A stretch of 64,000 nucleotides of DNA, from the NCBI RefSeq assembly GCF_018687715.1, contig NC_056762.1, forward strand, positions 31,360,864 to 31,424,863, read 5' to 3'. Shown here in pieces: positions 44,244 through 55,700 of the stretch. The DNA comes from Carya illinoinensis (lineage: Eukaryota > Streptophyta > Magnoliopsida > Fagales > Juglandaceae). Below the pieces are notes generated by a model. That model was not told the origin of the DNA. It saw only the letters and a list, made by a program, of their open reading frames with translations, and did no database searches. The translations under genes were made by a program, and so were the position numbers. The stretch's first letter is position 1; every line of letters begins with the position of its first letter.

Positions 44244-47200
44244 ATGATCGATACTCCTCCTCCCTCTCCTCCCCCTTCTCCCCCTCCCCCACCTCCTCCC
44301 CCTCCCCCTCCCCCTCCTACTCCACCTTCCTCAACTTCCCTTCCAAATCTTTCTCATATTATCTCGGTAAAACTTAGTCCCGATAACTACTTGTTGTGGA
44401 AAGTGCAAATTGTTCCCTATTTGAAAGGCCAACGCCTCTTCAAATTCGTTGATGGATCTCATCCCCCTCCTCCCTCCATATTACCCGATAACACTCCTAA
44501 TCCAGCACACGATGAATGGATACAGCTTGACCAACTTGTCATGTCTGCGTTAATCTCATCCCTCTCCGAGCCGGTCATGGCTCAAGCAGTAGGATGTCTC
44601 TCTGCACGACATGTCTGGATCTCTCTTGAGAAAACCTTCGCGTCTACATCTCAAGCTCGACTTATTCAAACCCAGTTTCAACTAGCCTCCCTTAAAAAGG
44701 GCTCTGACTCTATTTCCGTGTATTTTCGGAAAGCTAAATCCCTTGCGGACACTATGAGTGCCGCCGGTCGACCCTTACCATCCCAAGACTTTGTCCCATA
44801 TCTTTTAGCTGGACTTGGCCCAGACTTTGATGCCTTAGTGTCCTCTGTCACTAGTCGCATCGACCCTATTTCCACTGAGGAACTAATCAGTCATCTTCTT
44901 GCGCATGAGGCCCGACTGCAGCATCATGCAGCTAATCTATCTCTGTTCTCTCCAGAACTCTCTGCAAATTTTTCGGCTCGTGGTCGTGGTCGAAACAATG
45001 GAACCCGGGGACGAAATAATACTAATCGTGGGCGTGGAGGCCGTTATCCATCAACTCGTGGTCGTGGTTATACAGGTACTTTCTCTAACACATCACCATC
45101 TTCATATACTGATGGTCGCCCAATCTGTCAAGTGTGCAACAGAGCTGGCCACATTGCTCTCTCGTGTCTGTACTGCTTCAATCAAGCCTACACGGCATCA
45201 CCACCACCTGCTGCACATTACAGCTCCAACACCTTCATGCCTGACAATGCTTGGTATCCCGACACTGCCGCAACCAACCACGTCACAAGTGAACTTGCCA
45301 ATTTAAATTTGCATGCAGCAGAACACCATGGCGATGAACATCTTCGCGTCGGTGATGGTTCTCCAATCACTATATCCCATTCTGGTTCTGCCACTTTCCC
45401 TTCCTCCACTTCCCCTTTTATTTTAACTAAACTATTGTGTGTCCCTTCATTTAACAAAAATCTCATTTCAGTACAACAATTTTGTCGAGACAACAACGTT
45501 TACTTCACCTTTTACTCTGATCATTTTTCTGTTAAGGATTGCAACACGGGGAGTCATCTTCTTCAAGGCAAAACTAGCAATGGCCTCTACGTCTTCACAC
45601 CGACCTCCCTCCAAGCTCACTCAAGCAACCTCGCACATGGCCCTTCTTCTCTTTCACTATGGCACTCCAGACTCGGTCACCCCTCCGTCAAAGTTGTCCA
45701 ATCTACACTTCAGCAACACGGCATACCATTTGATCCCTTATCATTACCTTTATTTTGTAATGCGTGTGCAATGGCTAAACACCATCGCATACCTTCCCCC
45801 ATCCGTATCAATCGATTTGTAGCACCTTTTCATCTAGTCTTTAGTGATTTATGGGGTCCTTCCCCTCATATATCCAATGAAAACTTTCGGTACTACATTT
45901 CGTTTGTTGATGACTTTTCACGGTACACTTGGTTGTTTCCATTACAACACAAATCACAAGCTCTCTCCACGTTTCTAAAGTTCAAAGCCTATGTTGAATT
46001 AAAATTTAACACTCAAATAAAACAAATTCAAACAGACTGGGGAGGGGAATTTAGACCATTCTCTGAAATACTCTCCACATCAGGGATCAAACACAGACTC
46101 ACTTGCCCTCATGCCCACACTCAAAATGGCATTATTGAGCGGAAACATAGGCATATAGTTGATTCAGGCTTAGCTCTTCTAGCTCATGCTTCTGTCCCTC
46201 TTCGATTCTGGCCATATGCATTCCAACATGCCGTGAAACTCATTAACCTTCTTCCATCCACCTCTCTGGCAAACACCTCTCCATTTTACACACTTCACAA
46301 ATCCAACCCAGATTTTAAAACACTCCATGTCTTCGGCTCAGCCTGCTGGCCTCTCACTCGACCCTTCAATTCTAACAAATTCAACTATCGGTCTATGGAG
46401 TGTGTTTACTTTGGTCAAAGTCCAAAACATAATGGATCCATTTGCTACCACATTCCCACACACCGAATTTACATATCCAAAGACATCAAGTTCAATGAAA
46501 CTCATTTTCCTTTTGTCACTTCCTCCGAACCTATCCATTCCTCTGAAGCAACTCACATACCCCTTCCAATTTTTACTTCACTGATGGGTCCTTCATCCAT
46601 AACTCCGTCCCTTCTTGGGCCCATTCCGACTGTTTCTGCTCCCAGTTCATCTACACCCTCTCAACCTCCCACCCCTATCGATATACAACCTGCACGACCA
46701 AACTTGCCAAGACCTCCTGTTCTGCAGCATGCACGTTCCATCTTGACAAGATCACAGACTGGTTCGTCACGGCCTAGACGATTCACCGATGGCACCATAC
46801 ACTGGCCTTCACCTCGTGCTCACTTCACCGACAGCTCAATCCTTCCCGAAAGTCCATCTTGCTTCACCACGGCCCAGAAATATATAGAATGGCGAGCTGC
46901 CATGACCAAGGAATTCAATGCACTTATCAGCAATGCAACGTGGGATCTTGTTCCTGCCAACACTGCCACCAACATCATACCATGCAAGTGGGTTTTTAAA
47001 ACAAAGTACCTTGCCGATGGAAAGATTGAACGAAGGAAAGCCAGACTAGTGGCTAAGGGATTCCTACAGCACTCCGGCATTGACTATGAAGAAACGTTCA
47101 GCCCAGTTGTGAAAGCTACCACCATACGCTTGGTTCTCTCTGTTGCCGTGTCAAATGGTTGGCCAATTCATCAATACGACGTACAGAATGCATTTCTTCA

Positions 47201-48557
47201 CGGCCCACTCTCTGAGACTGTTTTCATGGCTCAGCCTCCTGGCTTCTCCCACCCCCAGTTTCCAACTCACGTATGTAAGCTTCGCAAAGCCATCTACGGC
47301 TTAAAACAATCACCGCGAGCTTGGTACTCTCGCCTTAGTCACAAACTGGTTGATCTTGGTTTCCACATCTCAACTGCTGATTCTTCATTATTCATTCGCA
47401 CGTGTGCCACCCATACAGTTTATGTACTTGTTTACGTTGATGATCTACTAATCACTGGCTCCAACATGTCACTGATTTCTGACCTCCACCAAGCCCTTCG
47501 GCTGGAATTTCCCATCACTGATCTTGGCCACCTCAACTTCTTCCTGGGCATTGAGGCAACTTCAACACGTGAGGGTCTGCTCTTGACTCAAGCAAAATAC
47601 ATTGCCGATTTACTTCAAAGAACAAACATGGCAACGGCAAAACCGGTAAAAACTCCCATGTCAACTTCGGAAAAACTAAGTCTACATGATGGCAATCTGT
47701 TTGAAGACTCTACACTCTACAGAAGTACCGTAGGCTCCTTGCAATATTTATCATTTACAAGACCCGATATTGCCTTTGCTACAAGCAAAGTTTGCCAATA
47801 CATGCATGAGCCGAGAGTTCCCCACTGGACAGCTGTCAAACGCATCTTAAGATACCTCAAAAACACTCTTGATGTTGGTCTTATGTTCTCTAAATCCGCG
47901 AACATGAATATCACTGCATTCACAGACGCCGACTGGGCTGGATGCATCGACGACAGACGATCGACAAGTGCTTACCTCATCTATTCTGGATCCAATCTCA
48001 TCTCATGGTCCTCCAAGAAGCAACCAACGATAGCCAGATCATCTACAGAGGCCGAATTTAAGGCCGTAGCTAACGCTACTGCCGAAATAATCTGGGTGCA
48101 ACACTTATGCCGTGATCTTGGTCTCACACTAACTACCGCTCCTCTTCTCTACTGTGATAACCTAGGGGCAACCTATCTCTCCTCCAATCCAGTATTTCAT
48201 GCCAGGACAAAGCATGTGGAAATTGATTTCCACTTTGTTAGAGATCGGGTTCTGAACAAATCTCTCACAGTGTCTTTCATTTCAAGCAGAGACCAGCTCG
48301 CCGACGTGCTAACAAAGCCACTTTCTGCTGCAAGGTTTACTCTCTTGTGTTCAAGTCTGCGCTTGAAACAACTGCCGCTTGACTTGAGGGGGTCTGTTAA
48401 AGCTACATCTTCACACCCAGTACATACAACGTCCACCACCAACGATGGTGCGTATGCAGCAGACCAACATGCAGCAGACCAGAGCACGTCCGTAGTCCAT
48501 GCACCCCATGCAGGCCTTGCACCCACCAAGCTGCCTGCAACCAACCATCCACTATAG
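44244..48557 (+). CDS. Copia 3 gag-pol polyprotein, intact
   Basis: A 1437-aa single ORF. N-terminal polyproline run (residues 5-29); gag (about 40-250); Arg/Gly-rich RNA-binding tract (about 245-285); CCHC knuckle CQVCNRAGHIALSC (about 294-307); protease WYPDTAATNHV (about 336, DTA in place of DSG); GAG-pre-integrase zinc finger (LWHSRLGHPS ... CNACAMAKHHR); integrase with Asp in FSDLWGP (about 533), Asp in QTDWGGEF and Glu in NGIIERKH; RT with YVDD (about 1063); RNase H from FTDADWAGC (about 1226) to LADVLTKPL. All catalytic residues appear present. The ORF crosses the polypurine tract, and its last 54 codons lie in the 3' LTR. The Ale/Retrofit lineage is a tentative guess. Likely autonomous; expression unknown. 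Confidence 0.96.
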   Translation: MIDTPPPSPPPSPPPPPPPPPPPPPTPPSSTSLPNLSHIISVKLSPDNYLLWKVQIVPYLKGQRLFKFVDGSHPPPPSILPDNTPNPAHDEWIQLDQLVMSALISSLSEPVMAQAVGCLSARHVWISLEKTFASTSQARLIQTQFQLASLKKGSDSISVYFRKAKSLADTMSAAGRPLPSQDFVPYLLAGLGPDFDALVSSVTSRIDPISTEELISHLLAHEARLQHHAANLSLFSPELSANFSARGRGRNNGTRGRNNTNRGRGGRYPSTRGRGYTGTFSNTSPSSYTDGRPICQVCNRAGHIALSCLYCFNQAYTASPPPAAHYSSNTFMPDNAWYPDTAATNHVTSELANLNLHAAEHHGDEHLRVGDGSPITISHSGSATFPSSTSPFILTKLLCVPSFNKNLISVQQFCRDNNVYFTFYSDHFSVKDCNTGSHLLQGKTSNGLYVFTPTSLQAHSSNLAHGPSSLSLWHSRLGHPSVKVVQSTLQQHGIPFDPLSLPLFCNACAMAKHHRIPSPIRINRFVAPFHLVFSDLWGPSPHISNENFRYYISFVDDFSRYTWLFPLQHKSQALSTFLKFKAYVELKFNTQIKQIQTDWGGEFRPFSEILSTSGIKHRLTCPHAHTQNGIIERKHRHIVDSGLALLAHASVPLRFWPYAFQHAVKLINLLPSTSLANTSPFYTLHKSNPDFKTLHVFGSACWPLTRPFNSNKFNYRSMECVYFGQSPKHNGSICYHIPTHRIYISKDIKFNETHFPFVTSSEPIHSSEATHIPLPIFTSLMGPSSITPSLLGPIPTVSAPSSSTPSQPPTPIDIQPARPNLPRPPVLQHARSILTRSQTGSSRPRRFTDGTIHWPSPRAHFTDSSILPESPSCFTTAQKYIEWRAAMTKEFNALISNATWDLVPANTATNIIPCKWVFKTKYLADGKIERRKARLVAKGFLQHSGIDYEETFSPVVKATTIRLVLSVAVSNGWPIHQYDVQNAFLHGPLSETVFMAQPPGFSHPQFPTHVCKLRKAIYGLKQSPRAWYSRLSHKLVDLGFHISTADSSLFIRTCATHTVYVLVYVDDLLITGSNMSLISDLHQALRLEFPITDLGHLNFFLGIEATSTREGLLLTQAKYIADLLQRTNMATAKPVKTPMSTSEKLSLHDGNLFEDSTLYRSTVGSLQYLSFTRPDIAFATSKVCQYMHEPRVPHWTAVKRILRYLKNTLDVGLMFSKSANMNITAFTDADWAGCIDDRRSTSAYLIYSGSNLISWSSKKQPTIARSSTEAEFKAVANATAEIIWVQHLCRDLGLTLTTAPLLYCDNLGATYLSSNPVFHARTKHVEIDFHFVRDRVLNKSLTVSFISSRDQLADVLTKPLSAARFTLLCSSLRLKQLPLDLRGSVKATSSHPVHTTSTTNDGAYAADQHAADQSTSVVHAPHAGLAPTKLPATNHPL

Positions 48558-48692
48558 CACTCACACTGCACTGTCATTGTACGTAGTCCGTAGTATTCTC
48601 TCTTGTCTTTGTCTGAACAATGTACATATAAATAGAGGCTAAAGCCCACTGTAAAGAAGAGTGAAATATACAGAGGTTTATTCATTGTAACA
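48395..48692 (+). repeat. 3' LTR of Copia 3
   Basis: Identical to 43911-44208; preceded by the purine tract gacttgagggggtc. TATA box at 48627-48634. Confidence 0.97.
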
Positions 48693-48885
48693 AAAGATCA
48701 CCAAAATCTCTCTTCAAATTTCGAGTTCCAAAATGAGCAGGACGGTGACGATGAGCATCACAATAGTTCAGGTCACAATGATAACAAGGATCTTGTCCCT
48801 GTGTAGTTCCAACCAAAGCTATGAGTGCCATCAATGCAATGATCATGCAAAGCTTCATCAGGAATATTTGCTTTAAACCTTCCAT
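48682..48885 (-). CDS. Small secreted Cys/His-rich peptide, copy A, tail replaced by LTR
   Basis: A 67-aa ORF. I start at MEGLKQ (48885), not the ATG two codons upstream, because copy B starts there. Signal peptide: MKLCMIIALMALIALV, likely cleaved after TTQG or nearby; mature part QDPCYHCDLNYCDAHRHRP, with a C-x2-C-x4-C pattern and His/Arg pairs. Copia 3 entered after the codons for RDFGD, so the last few residues and the stop come from its LTR. Left of the element (43750-43905) the interrupted gene continues; its original frame ended about 13 codons further. Homology to copy B covers coding, leader and 3' UTR. I know no family with this motif; secretion is inferred. A CT-rich microsatellite lies upstream (49034-49086). 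Confidence 0.7.
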   Translation of the reverse strand: MEGLKQIFLMKLCMIIALMALIALVGTTQGQDPCYHCDLNYCDAHRHRPAHFGTRNLKRDFGDLLLQ

Positions 48886-49031
48886 TATCAATTTATCACA
48901 GCTCGACTTCTCAAAATAAAAGGGCTAATAATCTTGGGTTGCAACAAGAAGAGAATATCTTAAACCTTTGTGAAAAAACTCGGTATAGGAACGGTAATCA
49001 TTGCAGAGAATTGGTGCGTTGGCGCTTGTGC

Positions 49032-49033
<2 letters not shown>

Positions 49034-49086
<53 letters not shown>
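49034..49086. repeat. GA/CT microsatellite upstream of copy A
   Basis: About 26 GA units on plus (CT on minus), about 150 bp upstream of the copy A ATG, perhaps in its leader or promoter. Confidence 0.95.
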
Positions 49087-49090
<4 letters not shown>

Positions 49091-49199
49091 CGTTTACACA
49101 CACACAAAGCTGAAAATAAATAGTGACGATTTTATAATTTCTGTTATGATTATTTCCACTCATGCATACGATCATAATTTATATATTTCCTATTAACTT

Positions 49200-49569
49200 G
49201 TCAATCTATAAAATGAAATACTAGTTCTTTTTTTCTTTTTCTTTTTTTTTTCTTTTTTTTTCTTTTTTTTTTTTAAATTTTTAATGTGTCGATTCGATAT
49301 TGATTTTTTTAGTTATTGTTTAATGTGTCGATTTGACATTGAAAATTTTAAATAAAAAGATACCATAATGATTTGAACCATTCCAAGGGATAAGAGCCTC
49401 AAGCGGATGATAGTGACGTTTTTTTTTTATTATTTCCCCTCTTACAATCATAATTAATTTTTAAATTTTTATTAATTTGTCAATCTATAAAATGAAATTT
49501 TTTTTATGTTTTTCTTTGGAGTAATATATATAAGTATATGATTATCATTTCATTTGTTCGTTGAATAAA

Positions 49570-49614
<45 letters not shown>

Positions 49615-50433
49615 TAACACACAAATTGTAAGCTGGAGTTAAAATTTATTTATTTTTTATTAACGTTCTTATCAATATTTATACTATTAATTTATTTCCT
49701 ATTAAGACTGACAATTCATATTGTCAATTAAAACGCAACTGAATCAGTCCCAATTTGAATCGTTTAATTAAATGGATTAGCCCCTCAACACGAATTTGTT
49801 AATTTCATGTTGATTTTGTATCTAGCTAGTTCGAGTTATTTTAAGTCGAGTTTTAAATAATTAGTGTTACTCGCTCTATTTGGAATAGCTACACTCTGCT
49901 GCCCACCACTCACCTCTGTTTTCTGTCATTCAAACGAGTACTTACCTTTTACTAATTAAATATGTGGACGACAAAACGTACTATAGTAGCAAGAATAATT
50001 CGGTCAATGTTCAAAGGTGAGCCGTAGGATGAACCCACAGATGCACGTGCAAGTACTCGATGTTTTCTGGACGCATCTTGTGGACACATATGACTGTTAT
50101 CACATGTGACGTTGATGTGTCGCAGTGGATCAACGTGTGTCCCCTCTGCTGCTGCATCATAAGCTCCCTGTCACACGTGGGACCCACTCGCGGGGACTCG
50201 GAAGACAAAACGACAGTGGAACGGACGTTTTCGTTATCAAGTTTATTTTGGAGGTATTCGGGAGAAGGACACTCTGGCTCCATGTGGTGTGCAACCCACC
50301 GATGTCATGCGTTGTCATTCATTGTAAATATACTCCAATAATTCAAACTTATTTAATTAGTAAAACTATTAATTAATAATGTTTTGCCCATTTAAATTAG
50401 AATACATCTTTAGGGCCAGTAATAAGCATATCA
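49200..50433. other. Intergenic, AT-rich, simple repeats
   Basis: No gene is supported. It holds T-rich runs (49225-49275), a short direct repeat around ttaatgtgtcgatt (49281 and 49320) and a TA run (49577-49609). A block at 49955-50010 resembles 57520-57600 upstream of peptide copy B. Confidence 0.6.
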
Positions 50434-50452
50434 ATTCTATTTGTAGGTGAAA

Positions 50453-52047
50453 ATTTTAGTTTCAAATGCATGATGAACTAGTGAGAGAAGCTCTCTAGAA
50501 AAAAATTAAAGGAAACTGTTTGAGAGGTTGCTCCCACCTCCCATTTTCTTTTTCCTTCCAGTTAGCACTAGGATGGTTTATTAGTATTGCTTTGTATTTT
50601 CAGATTGATAATAAAAGCTATGACCGTGATTCTAATGGGTTGAATGGCCTTTACCAGGCCTGACTCCCGAATCCTTAATCTCTGTTATTCATGCAGTTGG
50701 GAGGGAGGTTTACACGTCGGGGTGGAGGATCTCGGTTGCTTACGGCAGTGGTTTTGGGCGGTTTAAAAGCTCATGATCCAGTCCAATCCCTGATCGATTT
50801 ATTGGGTGGATTTCTCGACGGGGAGGAGCTAACTTTCAGACGTATAAAATGAAGAATGCAAGCTTGAGAGTTGCATGTGGAGATGAGCATGGTTTGGTGT
50901 TAGCTGCTGAAAGGATGGTCTGCTGAGGGGATGGCTTTGGAGGATCTACGACGGGAGCGATGGTAGTGTGGCTTGCTCTCGGAAGCGATGATTTGCGTGT
51001 GGGTTGGGATGCAGTCCGGCTTGGTTAATAGACTCTGTTTCATCCATGGAAAACAGAGGAGGATTCGGTTTGCATGCTAATGTACATGGGGGGATAAAGC
51101 GTTTCTTCAGGGTGGAGTCTGGCCGTAGCTCCTGGAGTTTTTTTCAAGGATGGTGGTCGGAGAAGGGGATCGGCGACAATTGTTTACAGTCTAGGTGTAG
51201 TCTGTTTTTTATTCCGTTGGGTTGTAGTCTAGTTGTAGTCCATTTTTCCGTTTGGTTTTTCTGTCTGGTTTTTGTTTAATCTGGTGGCGGTGTGGTTTTC
51301 ACTCCGTTTTGGCTTCTGGTTTTTGTTTAGTTTTATGGTTCTGGTTTTAGTCTGGAAATAAATGGCTTCCGGTGGCTGAGTTATGGAGCTGAAAAGTTTT
51401 ATGGCCATAAGTGTTCCGATGGCAGCATTCTGCTCTCTGATGTTGGCGTCCCTTGCTCTCTGAAGCTAGCTCACTTTTGCTCGGTTATGCACGGTGCATG
51501 TATGCTGATATGAGACAGGTGCAGGACGAGGCAGGAGGAAGAGTGGGCTGGGGTAGCATTCTGTTAGCTGCTCTGTCATGTACAGGTAGCAGAACAGTGG
51601 GGGACAAGGTGGAGAGTGTAGGGTTTTTTTTTTTTTTTGTTTTGCTTTATTTCTGTTTTTGTTAAGTGAATAATTTGAAACAGCAATTCCCTTTCCTCTT
51701 TTGGAGGAGAAGGGTGGTAAGTCCCTATCCTCTTTTGGAGGATGAGGGTGGAAGATCTCCCTCCTCCTTTGGAGAGTGGGAGTGAAAGGTGTTTGTTTTT
51801 CTCATAAACAAGTCGAGATGGACACTTCTGTTTGTACAAAGTCTTCCATCTCAGAAGGGCTGTGTCGTTAGAGAGTTTCAGAAGTTTTTTAGACAATGTC
51901 CGGCATAATGAAAGTTGTGTACGGGGGCTTATAACTGATGAGTAGTTGGCTAGTTAATCGGGGTCTGTACTCGGATTTTTTGGTCACAACTGTAACTTCC
52001 TTCATTCATGAATTGAATTGAAGTCTATTTCAAAAAAAAAAAAAAAA
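50453..52047 (+). mobile_element. LINE-like retroposon with poly(A) and target duplication
   Basis: It ends in 16 A residues (52032-52047). The flanks share tc(t/c)attt(g/a)taggtgaa at 50437-50452 and 52051-52066, two transitions in 16 bp, a fitting target-primed duplication. The 5' part has a short palindrome (gagagaagctctctag); the rest is G/T-rich without a recognisable ORF2, so probably an internally deleted LINE or another retroposed transcript. Two short ORFs inside (51004-51279, 51453-51665) show no domain. Confidence 0.6.
51688..51785. repeat. Three tandem hairpin units, about 36 bp
   Basis: ccctt(t)cctcttttggaggagaaggg-type units repeat three times. Each can fold cctc/gagg around tttt(g). 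They lie in the 3' region of the retroposon. Confidence 0.7.
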
Positions 52048-52066
52048 GAATCCATTTATAGGTGAA

Positions 52067-52437
52067 TCTAAACTCCTATTAATAAGGGGTTGGGAGTAAA
52101 TCTATATTTTTTTCATTTAGACTAATCCAAATATTTCGAGAAGGTTTTATATATATATATATATATTAGATTTTTTTTTTTTTTTAACCTTATTCACTAA
52201 TTAAAGCCTTGTAGAAAAGTCTACGACCACAAGGAGAGGCAAGACAACGTACACTCTATAAAAATTTAAAAAAAAATGATTTTCATGATCATCAAGCTGA
52301 ATGGGAGAATCCTTGTGCCACAACCAATTTGTTACAAATTAATAAGATTAAGTTAAATATAAAATATATATTTGCAAACCCTAGAAAGTTAGAACCATAA
52401 AATTTCTATCCAAATTTCGTCAGTCAATAATTATGTA
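52067..52437. other. Intergenic between retroposon and Copia 4
   Basis: AT-rich, with a TA run near 52148-52166. Nothing coding seen. Confidence 0.6.
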
Positions 52438-52442
52438 AAACA

Positions 52443-52712
52443 TGATAGAGTTTGAATGTGCATAGATTATATGTTATGAAGGAAACAATTATATTGCATT
52501 ACTAAAAATACACAAATCAGTATCACATATATACAAGACTTTCCAAATCTATTCTAGGAAAGTAGGGTAAAAATAAGACTGAATCTTCTAACGGTTACAA
52601 GCTTAAAATAGAGTCAACTTTCTTTATTGTTTCCTAGCTATTACATGCTTGATTATTGACAAATTTGCTGCTGTTAAAATCTTCAGCTTGATTTAAGGAA
52701 TTATCCTTTATA
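52443..52712 (-). repeat. 3' LTR of Copia 4
   Basis: Followed at 52713 by the reverse complement of a purine tract (cgcccccgcaagatggag). Confidence 0.94.
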
Positions 52713-52774
52713 CGCCCCCGCAAGATGGAGTCACCATCGGTTACTCCAATCTTGTTTCTAAGAGATTCAGTTCG

Positions 52775-55700
52775 CTATCGTGAGAGGGGTTTTGTCAACA
52801 AGTCAGCTAGCTGATCTTGGGTGTGGACATGATGAACTTGGAGGGTACCTTTTTGCACAATATCACGCACAAAATGTAGGTCAATCTGAATTTACTTCAT
52901 CCTTGAATGTTGAACTAGATTGAAACTCAAATGCGTTGCTCCCAAATTATCACACAAAAGCCTTGGAGAGTTTGAAATTGAGAATCCGAGTTCAGCAAAG
53001 AGAGCTAGAAGCCATAATGTTTCAGAAGCAGCATTGGCGAGTGCTCTATATTCAGCTTCAGTAGATGAGCGTGCTACAACCCGTTGTTTTTTTGAACTCC
53101 AAGAAATGGGATTAGAGCCAAGAAAACATATATAAGCTGAAGTGGATTTTCGATCATCAAAGTTACCTGCCCAATCAACATCTGAGTAGGTGAGAAGATT
53201 GGATGTTGAGCTCCTGCGAATATGAATCCCATGGAAAATGGTATGCTTCAAGTAGCGAAGTAACCTTTTTGCAGCTGACCAGTGAGTTGTTGTGGGCTTA
53301 TGCATAAACTGTGACAACTTGTTAACAGCAAAAGATATATTCGGTCGGGTGAGTGACAAGTATTGCAAAGCCCCAATTACACTTCGAAATTCAGTGCTAT
53401 CAAATGAGGAGGTGCCATCAATTAGCGTGAGTGCAGCGCTGGTTGACAGGGGAGTGGTAACATCTTTCGCTCCATGCATATTGGTCTTTGTCAATAAGTC
53501 TCTAATATATTTATGTTGGGACAAAAAAAAGACCTGTTGTAGTGGGAATAACCTCCATACCCAAGAAAAAATGTAACTGCCCCATATCTTTTAAGGAGAT
53601 CCGAGTGCCAAGTTGAGCAATAATGGATGAGACAAAGCTGTGATCATTTCCGGTGATAACCAAATCATCTACATACACCAAGAAGTAGCAAGTGACAGAG
53701 TTGGTTTTATAGATGAACAAAGAGGAATCTGCTCTGGAATTCTCAAAACCAAAGTCCAGAATGGCACTTTTTAGAGCTGAATACCATGCTCTTGGGGCTT
53801 GCTTGGGGCCATAAATGGCTTTGTTTAACCGACAAACATGATTAGGTTTTGTATCATCTTTGAAACCCGGAGGTTGAATCATATATACATCCTCAGTCAA
53901 CATACCATGCAAAAACGCATTATTGATGTCAAGTTGTCGCAATAACCAACCTTGAGTAACAGCAAGAGTTAAAACAGTCCTAATAGTAGCCGGTTTCACA
54001 ACTGGGCTGAAGGTTTTCTTGTAGTCCAAACCTGGACATTGGTTGAAGCCTTTTGCAACTAGTCTCGCTTTAAAGCGATCAATCGACCCATCAGCTTTTC
54101 TCTTAACCCGAAACACCCATTTGCAGCCAATGGAGTTATAGTTTTTGGGTGGAGGAACTAATACCCATGTGCCGGGTCTCATTAGAGCTGTAAGCTCCTC
54201 AGACATTGCATGTCTCCGGTAAGGATCAGTTAGTGCTTGACTCACACAGCTGGGTTCAATTGTATGGGGAATAGGATGTTTGGTGACAGCATGAAATTGC
54301 TTAGGTTTGTAAATTTGATTCATCGACCTAGTGACCATGGAATGTGTTCTTTGTGGTTGGGATACATTCGGAGCAGTAGAACCAGGAGGTGAACATGGTG
54401 TGAAACTTGGAAGTTCCATGTGAGTGTGCGTAGGAGAATGGCCCGTGGAGGGCAAATTTCCGTTTGTTTGTTGGGAAGGTCCAATCGGGTGGGTGTGAGA
54501 AACAGGGGTGTCCGTGTGGTTTGAGGGTGAGAAACCCTCATCGTGATGCAGAACCAGTGGAGGAGAACATGAGAAATTTGAAGGTAACGATTCAGAAACA
54601 AAAGGGGGAAGATCAGATGCGTTACCTGAAGGTGATGCGGAAGTAGTGGCACGATCTGAGGTCACTGGTGGCGGTCGCGGCAGAGTGGGCACATAGATGG
54701 GTGGAGCAGCAGTCAAGGACGACAAAGGGGATGTTTCACGCATGGTAGAGGGAGTCTGAAAAGGGTTTTGGGTTTCATCGAATGTAACGTGACCGGAGAG
54801 ATAGAGTTGGTTTGTGGATAGATCTAAACATTTGTAAGCATTCTGAGTTTGAGAATAGCCAACAAACAGACATAGAATGGCTTTTGGTTGAAGCTTATTG
54901 GTGTTATACAGTTTTGTAAGTGGAAAACAAAGGCAGCCAAACTTTTTTAATTTGAGATAATTTGGATGTTGATGAAATAAGACTTCAAATGGGGTTTTGT
55001 TTTGTAACAAAGGGGTGGGTTGCCTATTAATAAGATAAGCGGCTGTGGAAAAGGCATGGGGCCAATAAGATAGTGGGAGAGAGGCATCATGTAAAAGAGT
55101 GAGGCCGGTCTCCACTAAGTGACAATGGCGACGTTTAGAGACTCCATTTTGTTGAGGGGTATGAGGGACAGTGGTATAGTGGCTAATCCCGTGTATAGAA
55201 AAATATTTTTTAAGAGCAATAAATTCACCACCATTATCCGAGTAGATACTTTTGATTTTGGTTTGAAATTTGTTTTCAACAAGATGTTTAAATTGAGGAA
55301 AGATGCTGCTTACACCAGATTTAGTTGCCATGGGATAAAACCAAATGTATTTGGTAAAATGATCAACCAAAATCAAATAAAATCTAGACCCATCAAGACC
55401 AGCTGTGTTTGAAGGACCCCAAACATCAGTGTAAATGAGATCAAGTGGTGCATGACTTTGAAAACTTGTTGGACGAAATGGTTGCTTATGAGCTTTATTG
55501 ATAGAACAAGAGGTACAAAGATTAGACACTTGGTCTTTGTTTTTTATTGGAAGCGAAAAAGAATTAACAACATGTCGAACAATTTTTTTAGACGGATGTC
55601 CTAGACGTTTGTGCCACCCATCAAGTGAAGTCCGTTCATGCACATTTGCAACCATTTTTGAAGAGGATACCAGTGAGTCCTGAAGCGTGTAGACACCATT

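Larger units (their letters stand above)
43911..48692 (+). mobile_element. Copia LTR retrotransposon 3, full length, young
   Basis: A complete element: identical 298-bp LTRs (43911-44208 and 48395-48692), 5-bp target duplication aaaga (43906-43910 and 48693-48697), PBS at 44209, polypurine tract before 48395, and one uninterrupted gag-pol ORF. I compared the two LTRs base by base and saw no difference, so the insertion is recent. It landed in the 3' end of peptide gene copy A. Confidence 0.97.

Noticed and set aside
48939..49196. ORFs with long Arg-Glu or Ser-Leu runs
   Set aside because: Produced by the GA/CT microsatellite.
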